A program made the position numbers and the translations under genes. Of a stretch of 64,000 bases of DNA, positions 1 to 64,000 are shown in pieces. The stretch comes from Ianthella basta (taxonomy: Eukaryota > Porifera > Demospongiae > Verongiida > Ianthellidae), in contig OZ025877.1 in the NCBI GenBank assembly GCA_964019415.1, positions 5,965,185 through 6,029,184 of the forward strand, read 5' to 3'. The notes under the pieces were generated by a model. The model was not told the origin of the DNA. It searched no databases and worked only from the letters and a program-made list of their open reading frames with translations. Every line of letters begins with the position of its first letter. Within the stretch, counting starts at the first letter, position 1.

Positions 1-79
1 GAAGGGATAACCTCTCCTTAGACCTCTCTCTCATGATCTGATCCTCATCTGTCTTCCTCATCTCCCTCCCACACTGCAG

Positions 80-53256
<53,177 letters not shown>

Positions 53257-53714
53257 CCTGGGCTTTACAGCAAGTATTGAACTCAGTGTATTGATAGACA
53301 TTAGTAGTAGAACATTCTGTTGATACTGTAGAAAGTACATACCTAAAGGATAAAAATCTGCTTAGTTGAATTGTATCTAGGCAACAAGACTAGAATAGTA
53401 GAATTCTTCTATGAACCTTGAGTGGACATAGCATTGTATTATTTTGATGTATGTAGTTTTGGCTAGTCTTTATTAATAGTACTATCTAGTATTGAAATTG
53501 TGCACTAGCAATGTGGCTGGCTACCGGGGAGACAGGTGAGTGAGGCTCCTTGAACTGTGGTCACATCCAGATGTATTGCTGCCTATGGAGCTATGGATAT
53601 TGGTTTGCACCTACATAGCTGATGTGTATGGCATTCATGTTGTATAGCAATTAACACATTATGTTATGATTTCTGCTATATAGCTAGTGTGTTAGTTATG
53701 GCAGTACCAGAGGC

Positions 53715-54060
53715 ACTTTATGCAACTTTGCATCCTAGCTCAGAAGAGGTCATTCCATGTAGCTATAGCTCTTTCTGGGTCACCCTCTAGGTCTCCTCTC
53801 TCCACCAGTCAACACTTTCTCTGCCATACTCCCCTTACTGTTCTGTGCCTTCTCCTTCCAGCATTCTCTCCTCTCCAGCTTCTTTAGTACTGTTCTGTCT
53901 CAGTCCCTCCCTCACAGTCATGTCATTCTTATATAACATGGTATACATCCTGGTCACACCTGCAATCTTCCTCAACACCCTCATCTCGGTCACTTGCAGA
54001 TTGGAGCTTACTTCCCTCTCCTTAAAGATCACGATGCTAGCACGTTTATCAAGCCTTAGG
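53715..54060 (-). pseudogene. C-terminal relic of a non-LTR reverse transcriptase ORF
   Basis: The minus-strand translation near 54000-53930 gives LQVTEMRVLRKIAGVTRMY, typical of the post-RT segment of many non-LTR elements (MRMLRWM-GVTRMDRIR type). Further downstream in another frame is GGERRPRG-PRKSY, like the RRPRGRPRKRW motif. It is broken by stops and frameshifts. It lies just downstream of ITPR, opposite strand. Confidence 0.65.
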
Positions 54061-54499
54061 AATTTGTTATGGTAAAGGTCACACGATGGGTGAAGGAGAT
54101 ACAGGTATCTACACCTTCACAGGCAGTGGGCATCTGAGCCTGGTCCATTATAAGATTTGCCTAATATTAAACTATTTTGTATAGAAGCCTCCCCTAACTA
54201 CGTAGCACAAGTTCTTGAGGCCTAGGGTGACTGTCATGAGTGTCAGCTAGTGGACGGTCTGTGATGGTTAATAGTACAGACAAGTACTTGCAGCTGGGGT
54301 TTGGCATTACTTTCAGACAGAAGGTCATGCAGGACCAGTGCAAGTTGAAGAGAGTACTTTTGCACATAGGCATGACAGGCCAGTACAGTTATGCCCAGAG
54401 CCCATATAGTTCTTATTATTAAAGTGACAGCAGCATGTAATCAGAGACTGCACAGCGGGTACATGGCTTACTGGTCACAAAAGAAAGGAGAAAAGAGGT

Positions 54500-54530
54500 G
54501 GAAAGATTGGGGGGGGGGGGAGGGGGGGAT
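54500..54530. repeat. Poly(G) run with single interruption
   Basis: A G-run interrupted by one A occurs around 54509-54528. Confidence 0.85.
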
Positions 54531-55024
54531 ATCACACATGCATGCAGGGTGGATTTTAATTACTAAATGTACACACAGTAATACATAATACATAATATGT
54601 ATAGCTAAGCCTTGTTACTTCTACTTTACAAACACAGTACTTGCCAAACTTTTCCTGTCGTTTTTAGTGCCAGTAAATGATTTCAATGATATGCAAGAAC
54701 TAGGAAAGGTTCTGATTTTAAACATATTGAGTATGTTATACTGCACTAGCAGGAGTGCTGCCATTACAGTCCATGCTTCTGTACTCATGCACCATACACT
54801 CACCATGTAGTTGCTGTCCATTGCAATTACATGAGCTGAGAAACCATGATGGACATTGAAATGCAGAGTGACAATAGTTCTGTGCCGTTTGATATATTGA
54901 AGCGCAGCATTGATATCTGAGTATGCCTTTGATATGATACCATCAAGCTAATGAATGCACTGTGGTGCTGTATTTGACTTTACATGCCTATAATGTCAGG
55001 CTTGTAGCTATTAGGCTGTGGCTT

Positions 55025-55978
55025 TAAGGGTGGCAGAAACCCTGTTTGCTATTGGCATTAGGTTATCATGGAAGACTTGCCCTGAAGAGAAGATTGAGGG
55101 AATTCAAACCTACATAACTGCTATGATACAAAAATTCCTTCCCTGAAACAAGACTTTGGTCTTCCCCATGTGCACTGAAGTCAGGTGTGAACTGGCTGTG
55201 TAACCCATTCAAGCCTGTTATTTGTCTGTCTGTCTGCAGCATAGGTACCATAATGTATGCCACGTGTTGTTGCTACCTATCCATGGCAATGTCATTTGAG
55301 AAGAATATGTATATGAAAGCCTTTGATGTGCAATGTGCTATTGTGTCATCTGATACATTGGAGCAGCTGCAGCTGTCAAGCCTATGGGTCTTTTGTCACT
55401 GTTAGTTGTACCATTTGTACCAATTGTACATGATTTGTTGTTACAATGTGTTCTTTTAATTAATTTGTGCACAATGAAGAAACAGCTGTAGGTAACCCAC
55501 AGTTTGGATTGCAAATATAACATTATTAATATGCTGCAGCAGATATAATACAGTATTTTAGCAGATTACAGCACTGAACAGATGCACTCTAAAACAGCAA
55601 TCTGGCCATCGGTGGCTCTGAATCAGATTGTTTTAGGCTAAGCCCTGAATACTTGCCTATAGACTATCCTATGTGTTCTGTGTGACATGTGGCTCTTATA
55701 ATGTTGTACTTCACATGTCTGTTGGCAGGCTTCAAATGTGTTATGCTTTAAGGGTAGCAGAAGCCCCCCTGCTTGCCAGTGACATCTGGTTATCACGGAA
55801 GCATTGCCTTGAAAAGAAGATAGAGGGAACCCAGACCTTCTTGATTGCTGTGATGTGGGAATTCCTTCCCTGCTACTAGGAAACAAGAAACCTCCCCTTG
55901 GGTACCCAAAAGCCAGGATTCACCTGGCTGTGCAACCCACGAACACATGATGCTGTCTGTCCGTCTGTACCATGGCTT
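55025..55978. repeat. Diverged direct duplication pair
   Basis: Positions 55025-55250 and 55748-55978 are direct copies about 720 bp apart. Both begin TTTAAGGGT(G/A)GCAGAA and pass through GGTTATCA, GAAGAGAAGAT-like and ATTCCTTCCCTG. Both end near the CTGTGYAACCCA and CTGTCTGTC-type sequence. Non-coding. Confidence 0.75.
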
Positions 55979-57459
55979 GAGAAACCCTGTATGATGGCCC
56001 TTGAGGTTCAGTGTGTCAAGCATCATTGGTATTATATCATCAACAGTGTACACCATTGATATGGCCCGTGCTATTAATCAAATTATGGTATGTGGAAGCT
56101 CTTAAACAACAGTCTAGCTACATAGGGCTCTGACTGTGTCCCTATTGACTCTGATCATTTGTACTTCACACTTTCTATGTGTCTGCCTACAGTATCTTTG
56201 TGGCAGTGTGGCACTGGAGGTGCATGCATGGAATGTATAATGTAATAACCTGCCTACCACTAGGAAATTCCTGCAAGCTCACAGTTGCACCTGTCCAACC
56301 ATGTACGGCAGCTGCCTGTGCTTCGCCACACCTCTGCTGCAGCCCTTCGCCAGTACCAAAAGTACATACGAGATGTACCCTTGACAGTACTGATTGTGCC
56401 AGAGCCTTTCAGGAGTTTACATGAAAGATTCTGGCTATAATAACCTGCATACCCCCACCTCACCTACACTCACTCTACCTTCTATAGCGAGGTACTCAGT
56501 AAACGTCTTCCATGCAGCCTAGTCCTTTTCCCCACCATCTTTCTACACTAAAATTCACATTATAACACATCCAGAAGATACTTAGTTGTTGGATTATCTT
56601 TCCACTACTCTATATAACTTTGTAACCACTAACTGGTACAATTCTAATGGCAGTCACACCTCAAAGAAAGATAGGCAGGGAAAGGAAAATTGGCCCCAGT
56701 CAGTAATGAATGCAGGGCAACTTACACTCTGTGTAATGTGTAGCTAGCTACAAGTTGCATGGAATGTACGAACTAGTTTGATAACTGATCCTCTAGATCT
56801 CACGTGTCCCGCTTCAAGAGCAGATGTGTTTCCCACAGTGGGGCTTTATCATCGGCATGGCTTGTTCCAGAAATTACAATCACAACCAACAGGACAGTAC
56901 TTCAAGGCTGCTAGTATCTCAAAAGAGTACAATTAGTTCACCTGAAGCTGTTACATTCCCTCTGACCACCTGTGACCTTACTTCCTATACTTTGCCTGCT
57001 TGATTTAAGTCCTGCACAGGTCTCTTTCCTATACTTGCTCTGGGAAGTACAAAGTTGAAGGAAAAGGAGCATACATGAAGTTGCTCTAGTCCCTGACATG
57101 ATAGTATACCTGAATCATCAGCTTTCCTACAGGAATTACCATACAGGCTTCATATCACTGATGGTGCCTTCCCTATGCTTGGATGGGTGCATATAGTGGG
57201 TGGTGGGTGGGTCCAATCTGCATGAGATGACTTACTGGAGTAGCAGAGTACAGTCTGGATGCTGTGCTGGCTAAAGTTGAGTGAAGGAGAGGAAAAGGAG
57301 AGGGTTCGGTGGTAATCTGTGACCGATTGAAAATGGGTGGGGTAATTTTGTGTATAGGGTGCATTATGGTGAATGCGCTTACTGAACATAACTATATGAA
57401 CTGCTTTTTTGCCAGTTATTGACATTGTTGACGTTTGGACGCTCAATCTGGTAGGAAGC

Positions 57460-59133
57460 GAAGTGAGTGAGAAGACACTTGGCTCAGATCAATTCTGCTC
57501 TTCCCCTTCCCTGTCAAGTCTCATCTGGTAGCTATCCAACTGGGTCTAAGCTATGTTGATGCCATGGTAGATCTAGTTACAGGATCAATAGAATTTAACA
57601 GCTTTTCATCACTTTGTGTGTGTATATGTGTGCCTTCATGTGTGAATGAAAAGAGATACTTGACCAAGAGCAGGCTAGGCAGCGGGTGTGGAGAATAACA
57701 GACTAAAGTCAAGAGCAGGGGAGATGTATTACAAAGAGAACCAAACTTGCAGGCTCACTTCTGTTCAAGTATGTATACGCTGTACCCATGTTTCCATGGA
57801 AACACTGGTACGTATATATACGTAATTGATTGCATGCTCTTAATTGGTGGATGTTGTATCTTGTGTACGTCAAGAGGAGAAGAGCCCTGAACTGACTGTG
57901 CTGCAGAATTTCTCTGTCTGCCTATGAATGCATTGGAGGATTAGGGGCACAGACTGATTGGGTGGATGATGGGGGTAGACATTGATTAGTCTCATGTGGC
58001 TCAGACCACTTCTTCCATTCAATAGCATTGTGGCAATGGAGGAAAGGGTCTGGGCTACGTATATTATGAGTCTAGGCATTGATGCAAAAGGCCTGCCTGC
58101 AAATAGTCAATTTCCAGCAAATCATGATCACTAACAGTCATGTGCTATACTAGATATATGCTATATGTACAATCATGTATGACAGTATCCCACAATGAAA
58201 AATTCAGCAAGGCACTGAGAGATATCCAAAATGATGCAGATGGTCTCTTAAATGCAGAGAGCAGTGTGCCTTGTGCCACTGTGTGCATGTATGGAATGAA
58301 TTTAATATACTATTTTGACTTTCAAAGGCTGTAGCTATATATAGCAGAGTCCCAGTGTACACCTGTTAATGACACCAAGAAGTTTGAAGCCATGGAAGAA
58401 GTAGGAAAGAATCCCTTCTCCCTATAGCTAGTAGGCTTCACTATGGTGCAATAGAGATTCACTACAGATACAATTCACATAAATACGTAATAGATACGTA
58501 TGTACTTGCACTGTACACTAGATGAAAGGCCTACAGTGAGAAGCAGGATTCCCATGCATGCATGAAGTTAGCTTTGAACTAGCTGGGCAAAACAACTAGC
58601 CCACCTTCAAACCTCCTTGCCTCCCTCCAATCTGCATGCCATTCCCATGGAGAATGCACCAGTCCAGGAGCGCTCATCTTGTCAATGACCAAATGTTGCC
58701 CTCAGTATAGCACTTACCCTTACATTTATGCAGTGTGCACAGTCTAAGATTGACAGCAATTCATTCAGAACACACCAACATAATGCTATGCAATCATTTT
58801 CTCCATCTGGCAGAATAGCGTGCTCATCTGTTATATACGGATAGTGATGGGTTATCAACTACAAATGTTCTACAGTTCCAACAATGCCTGGTGTCATTCT
58901 ATCCATCATAATGTTGTGAACCCCATTCTGCCAGTTAAGCATTGAAATATCAACTTGCATTGTAATTTATGTTTGGATGCTCATGTAGGTAGTCTAAGAC
59001 AAGTGAGTGAGAAGAATTGTGGCCCCGATTGATGCTGCTCCTCCCCTGTCTTATCAGTTTTCATCTGCCTAGTTAGGGGATCAACAAGTGGGTTTATCCC
59101 TTTGTACTGTATGTCAGTGTGTGTGCGTGTGTG

Positions 59134-59217
<84 letters not shown>

Positions 59218-59375
59218 TGTTGACGATTCAGAAGTTTATGATGGCTAATTGATCAAGAGCAGACAAGGCGACAGACAAGGAAATGACAGGAACAAGAACA
59301 AAATGAAGGGAGCTAGAAAATGAAGTGTCCTTGCAAACTGGCATAGAGTGTATGTAGCTATACTTGACTGCATAC
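57460..59375. repeat. Diverged direct duplication with microsatellites
   Basis: Positions 57460-57790 resemble 58995-59375. Shared landmarks in order are AAG(T)GAGTGAGAAGA, TCTGCTCTTCCCCT-like, AGGATCAA, a GTGTGTG tract, GATCAAGAGCAG-like and CTTGCAAACT/CTTGCAGGCT. In the second copy the GT tract expanded to about 100 bp (59117-59216). Confidence 0.65.
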
Positions 59376-60319
59376 TGTGGTTGGCTAGTACTTTATCTTG
59401 TGCATGTCAAGAATGCATAAACTGTACTTAAATTGCAGTCAGATTGCAAGATGTTTCAAAGTGATGTGGTATATACATTATGTTATATATGTTGGCAATG
59501 TTAACTCTGACTGCATCAATAATCTATATCTATATATATATATCAATAGTATATTGAAGCTGTGTTCTCTGGTGCATGCTTGAAATGTGTACATTTTATT
59601 GCAACTTTGAGGTTGGTAGAAGCCCTACCAGCACTGTACTGTAATCATGCATGATGTGTGGAAGTTTAAGAAGAAGTAGGAAGGAGGATTCCATATATTA
59701 CTGGTTGTGAATCCCCTGCTACCTGCCTCTGCTGTTACTGTGTTAAACGTAATCTTATTCCTTTGCTGTACATGGTTTGAATTATTTGCAGCTGTTTCTT
59801 GTACACACTATAACTGGTTAAAGTATAAAATTTGTACAGCAGATGGACACAAATGTCTCTAATAAAGCTTGGACTGCTGAACAAGAAACTACCATGCTAT
59901 TATTAGCAGTTGCAGAAATAGTAAGGTGTTTTCCTACCCTACATGCCCACAATTCCAGGCCTAAGCGAGGTACTTGCGCGGCCCTGAGGTGGCCACTGAG
60001 ACCTGACCTTACTTCGGTTACCACTGGCAGTGATGAACATGTGGAAGCCTTGCCTAGGAGGGAAGAAAATTCCGTACATACATATTAGAAATCATTGCAG
60101 CATTTATGCTTTGCAAATCTATCACCTGCAACTAAGAAATATAAAAGGGGTCAGCAGGCCCGGAAGAAGCACTTTAAAGGTGGTCAGGCCACACCAAGAC
60201 AATCATACCTAGATGGTCACATGCACAGGCCAGCAAGTATCTTTGCTATATAAAAGAAAGGCCAGGCCTGAAAATCTGATCAGGCCATGGCCTGGGAAGC
60301 CTGGGCTGTTCTGCTGGGC

Positions 60320-60534
60320 ATGGTTAGTTCTTCAGCTATCAGCTTATCAAACAGGATTTGAAAACCTTGCTGACATTTTGATCAGATGCTCTGGTCTTCT
60401 TCGGGTGACTAGAATGGTGGGCGAGTTTATAATTCCTTTTCACTTTTGCCCCGAAGAAGACCAGAGCATCTGGTTGAAACGTTGGCTAGGTTTTCAAACC
60501 CTGTTTGATAAGCTGCTAATTGGAGAACTAAGCC
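60320..60534. mobile_element. Foldback element with GAAGAAGACCAGAGCATCTG motif
   Basis: Arms 60320-60406 and 60449-60534 pair over about 85 bp (cagatgctctggtcttcttc against gaagaagaccagagcatctg). A single arm-like copy lies at 25735-25805. Confidence 0.8.
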
Positions 60535-62460
60535 CTTTCTCATGCCTACAACAGCTGAGAAGCCCAGACCTCAACTAGGAAATAGGAAATGTTTGAACTA
60601 CTTGTGCACCCACAAACCCATTGTTGCTCTAGAGGTCTCCAGCTTGTATACATGACAAGTTGTACGACACCTTCTGGTGTCCAGCCACAGAGGAAATATG
60701 ATATGAACTCGCCCACCATGCACATTCTAGTCACCTGCAGTTCATTGGTTACACCGAACTGGATAAGTGCCAGTGTATACGTATGTCATTTTGACTCCAA
60801 TCTAGGTGTTTCCAATCTAAGGGCATATCTGGTAATTGTACTTATGTAAATAGTTTTATCAATAGTGACAGTAGTGGTAAAGCACACACAGTGAAGAACT
60901 GAGGGAAGGTGATAAGGTACAGAGTACTAAGAGGTGAGAATGGTACTGGTTTACTGTAGATAGAAAACTGAGATATGGACAAACAATAGAGGTAAATGTA
61001 ATGGAGAGAAAGGGGTGTGGAGTGGTTGATTGGATAATAGGATTGTGAACACTGAGGCAAAGGGTTGCTCCTGTGAGCAGTTGAATTCCTGACATATCAT
61101 TACCATATAACTGCAAATCTACATTATCAGTTGTAGTTACAATCTGGCATAAATTATGGCAGTGTGCCACATTTCTATTACACTAAGGCAATGTAGGTTA
61201 TCTACCATGCTACAGAGCGTCTCTTACAGAGAACTGTATGTTGCAACAGTCATGACAAATGTCTTGTGTGTGTATGGAATATATACGTATATGATGTTCT
61301 GTTCTAACTTGGAGGCTAGCTGGCTGAATTCATGTGAGCACTGCTGCTAATGACGCCAGTCAGTTTGTGGTCATGGAGAAGTAGGAACCAATCATTCCTC
61401 GCCTCCCCTATAGGCTTCACAATGGTGGTCAATAGAGATACATTAGAATGAAAACCTATATTAACATCTGACAAGTTGCAGGATTCCCCTTGCATGCATG
61501 AAGTCAGCTTTGAACTACGTAACTGCACAAACCCACAAGACACCTCAAATATGGTCTCCCTCCAACTTGCATGCCATTCTCACAGAGAGTGCAGTCAGGG
61601 CAGTTTCATCTTGAAAAAGTGATTGCCTTCACTAGAGCACTCACCCTTCATGTTATGCTGCTTGATCTGAGAGTAGCTGTGTGTTGCAGCACATCATAGA
61701 GAAAATGCCAAACAAGGAATTATTCCACTAATTTAATCTTTATGGTAACGTGGCTTGCTGTAGCTGTCCATACTGTGTCATTTGTAGCTGTTCCTAATGC
61801 ACACTGTAACGTACAGGAGGTACATAAGTACAGAGTGTACAATTTGTACAACAATTAGATACAATTGAACCACAGCTTTGAGTACACGCTAGTGTTTACA
61901 GGAATAGGAAGGTGTTTCCTACTTTACATGCCTTCAATTCCAGGCGTTAAAAGTATACATGATTTGGCCTTGAGATATAGCAAACCAGACGCCTTGCTAT
62001 ACCACAAGCAGCTGATGAAAGTCTGGAAGCCTTCCCAGAGGGAAGCAGTTATTAGAAATCATTGCAGCAAGTGTGCTACAGAAACCCCTCAACTGCTTCT
62101 AGGAAATAGGAAACAAGGAAGTCAGGTTTGAACTATAGTAGCTGTGCTAACCACAACACATCTGCTTTTCTATCTGCCTCCAGCAGCTTATCAGATGTCA
62201 CGCTCATGACGTCTATTTAATGCAAACAGTCAATTTGTCAACATATGATTATCATAAACAAACTAAAATCTGAACAATCAATTTCATTACAATCACTTAT
62301 GGTAAAATCCCACATTTCTAGCAAGGAACTGTAGATTATCTAACATGCTACAGAGCATCTCTTACAGAGAGGCGTATGCTGCAACAGTCATGACAAATGC
62401 CTTGTGTGTATGTATGGAACGTACATACGTATATGTATTAGATGTTTTGTTCTGAAAGGG

Positions 62461-63110
62461 GGGTGACTGCTTGCAGTTAGCCACTGCAGAGGCAATAGAT
62501 TGAATGACAAACCTACCAATTACACCAGTATTGGTGTCTCAGTTGGTAGGGGGGCACAAAGCCCTATTGGGTTGGCAACCAGTGATCGCCTCCCCCCCCC
62601 AGTCATCCAACAAACAATGCAAGAGCCACAGACAGCTGTTTACCTTGATTGGAGCTCGAGATTAACAGTGTGGCGTACTGATGGTTGATGTTGGATGACT
62701 TAATGCTTCTGAATCCACGAGTTGAGCACTTGTGGTTTCAGTGATTACCATTGAATCTATTGTCTCTGCAGTGGCTAACTGCAAGCAATCGCCCCTTTTT
62801 GGCAATGCTTCATTTGTGATGACTGTATCCTCCCTTGGCCATTTCTGTTGAAACCACATGCAAGTGTTTAACTTGTGGTGGATACAGAAGCAGCCAGTTT
62901 TCCAACATCTACCATCAGTACGCAACACTGTTGATCTCGAGCCCCAATCAGGGTGAAACAGCTGTCTGTAGCTCTTCCATCTTTGTTGGATCACTGGGGG
63001 GAGCCGATCACTGGTTGCCAACCCAATTGGGTTTTGTGCCCCCCTGCCAACTGAGACACCAATACTGGTGTAGTTGGTAGGTCAGGCATAATACCCAGTG
63101 ATTACCATTC
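62461..63110. mobile_element. Complex foldback with interleaved inverted repeats
   Basis: Segment B (62511-62695) is inverted at 62901-63081. Segment A (62461-62505) is inverted at 62750-62796. The order is A, B, A', B'. A 20-bp CAGTGATTACCATT piece occurs directly at 62738 and 63098. The palindrome ACACCAGTATTGGTGT sits near both outer ends. No credible ORF. Confidence 0.8.
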
Positions 63111-63309
63111 AATGCTCTGTTTTGACTAGCAGAATCTCTGTGTGCACTGTTGCTCATGACATCAATCAGTTTAAAGCCATGGGAGATGTAGGAAAGAATC
63201 CTCTCCCTTCTCTTTTTATACGTAGGCTTCACTATGGCACTGAATAAAGACTCACTACAGATATAATATATTATATTATATTGTCTATCTATTATAGAAT
63301 ATTATATTA

Positions 63310-63390
63310 TGTTAGTAGGAAATCCTGCCTTTGGCAGGCTTCCCTGCTCAGGCGTCCCAATGATGGCAAGTCCACAGTGGTCTGGCATCA
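63310..63390. repeat. Dispersed GGAAGCCTGCCAAAGGC repeat, copy 2 (inverse)
   Basis: CTGCCTTTGGCAGGCTTCCC and the following ACAGTGGTCTGGCATC match the inverse of 28310-28400. Confidence 0.65.
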
Positions 63391-64000
63391 GCAATGTGGC
63401 TCACACCAGTGTGTGTATGCCAGTTGGTAGGACCAACCATCATAGCTGCAGGTGATCGATGCCAGCCTGTTGATGCCAGAATGTATAGTATGATGCATGT
63501 GGCACGATAGACAGATAGCTAGAATCACATGCAATATGTGGCTTCATACATAGACTATGCTTCAAGCATACACTGACAATGCAAAATAATGTCAATTTGC
63601 TCTATGTACCATGGTGACGCGAATGAAAGACAACATTTGGAGCTACACATGGTAAGGAAACAAGGGGGAAGGGGAAAATGGCAGTCAATTAGCATTTCTG
63701 ATAATGTCACTGATTTGTCGGTGCCCAGTGTGGGAGTTCAAAGGAGGCTCTGGATAGAGCCCACCCACATCGGTGTATAAGAAGGGAATGGATCAGTGGC
63801 TGTTGGTGGTGACCAGTGACCCAGCTGCTAAAGTGTTGGCTATAGATCTAGAGGTTGCCAGTGCTGGTCCAGTTCACTGCCATTTTCCCCTTCCCCCTCT
63901 TTCCTTACCATGTATGTTGTCCTTCAATGTATTTGTTGTAAATGACATGCAAACAACTGCATAATTTGTAGAAAGGAAGCAAAGCAGTGGCAATAGCTAG
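63391..64000. other. Right end of window, nothing recognised
   Basis: About 600 bp with short open frames only. No splice-supported exon, RNA gene or repeat with a known partner is seen. Confidence 0.5.

Larger units (their letters stand above)
58130..63262. repeat. Network of diverged repeats in the 3' intergenic region
   Basis: Related segments are as follows. 58365-58500, 61341-61460 and 63147-63262 share AAGCCATGG, GTAGGAAAGAATC, AGGCTTCACTATGG and AGAGATTCACTACAG. 58555-58735 resembles 61495-61655, 61150-61290 resembles 62285-62445, and 59925-60100 resembles 61905-62075. The pattern suggests repeated duplication of a unit of a few kilobases followed by divergence. No protein is conserved across the copies. 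Confidence 0.7.

Noticed and set aside
60213-60578. 121-codon open frame downstream of ITPR
   Set aside because: It runs through both arms of a foldback repeat and has no known domain or splice support.

Overview
This is eukaryotic DNA from an invertebrate metazoan. It is dominated by one large intron-rich gene on the + strand. The many short exons with GT-AG introns, GT/CT microsatellites and frequent small DNA-transposon relics fit an early-branching or marine invertebrate. A sponge is plausible, but the sequence alone does not prove it.

Positions 80-53256 hold 74 coding exons of an inositol 1,4,5-trisphosphate receptor (IP3R/RyR superfamily). The gene runs off the left edge, so the first roughly 80-150 residues are missing. 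Joining the exons gives an uninterrupted frame of 2740 residues ending in TAA at 53254-53256. Domain order is: end of the suppressor region and beta-trefoil/MIR region (exons 1-8), helical IP3-binding core (9-16), long armadillo/RIH modulatory region (17-62), six-helix channel (63-70) and zinc-finger plus coiled-coil tail (71-74). Length and ligand-core residues are IP3R-like. The S4-S6 segment also has RyR-like features. The selectivity filter, normally GGGVGD-like, reads GALTTN across an exon junction.

The introns hold most of the remaining content. Intron 3 (1534-6119) contains a 22-bp polypurine minisatellite and a full-length antisense R2/NeSL-type retrotransposon with one intact 1093-codon ORF, sitting inside a (CT)n microsatellite. 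Other introns hold an APE-type non-LTR relic with its reverse transcriptase deleted, a decayed hAT transposase, several hairpin or TIR elements (17.96, 24.2, 36.8, 44.0-45.2, 47.5, 49.85 kb) and two copies of a dispersed repeat in opposite orientation (23.4 and 45.7 kb).

Downstream of the gene (53257-64000) I find no convincing protein-coding gene. The region has a reverse-transcriptase tail relic, a network of diverged direct duplications (55-63.3 kb), hairpin elements and microsatellites. No rRNA, tRNA or CRISPR array was recognised. Family comparisons were made by eye from general knowledge; no database search was run.
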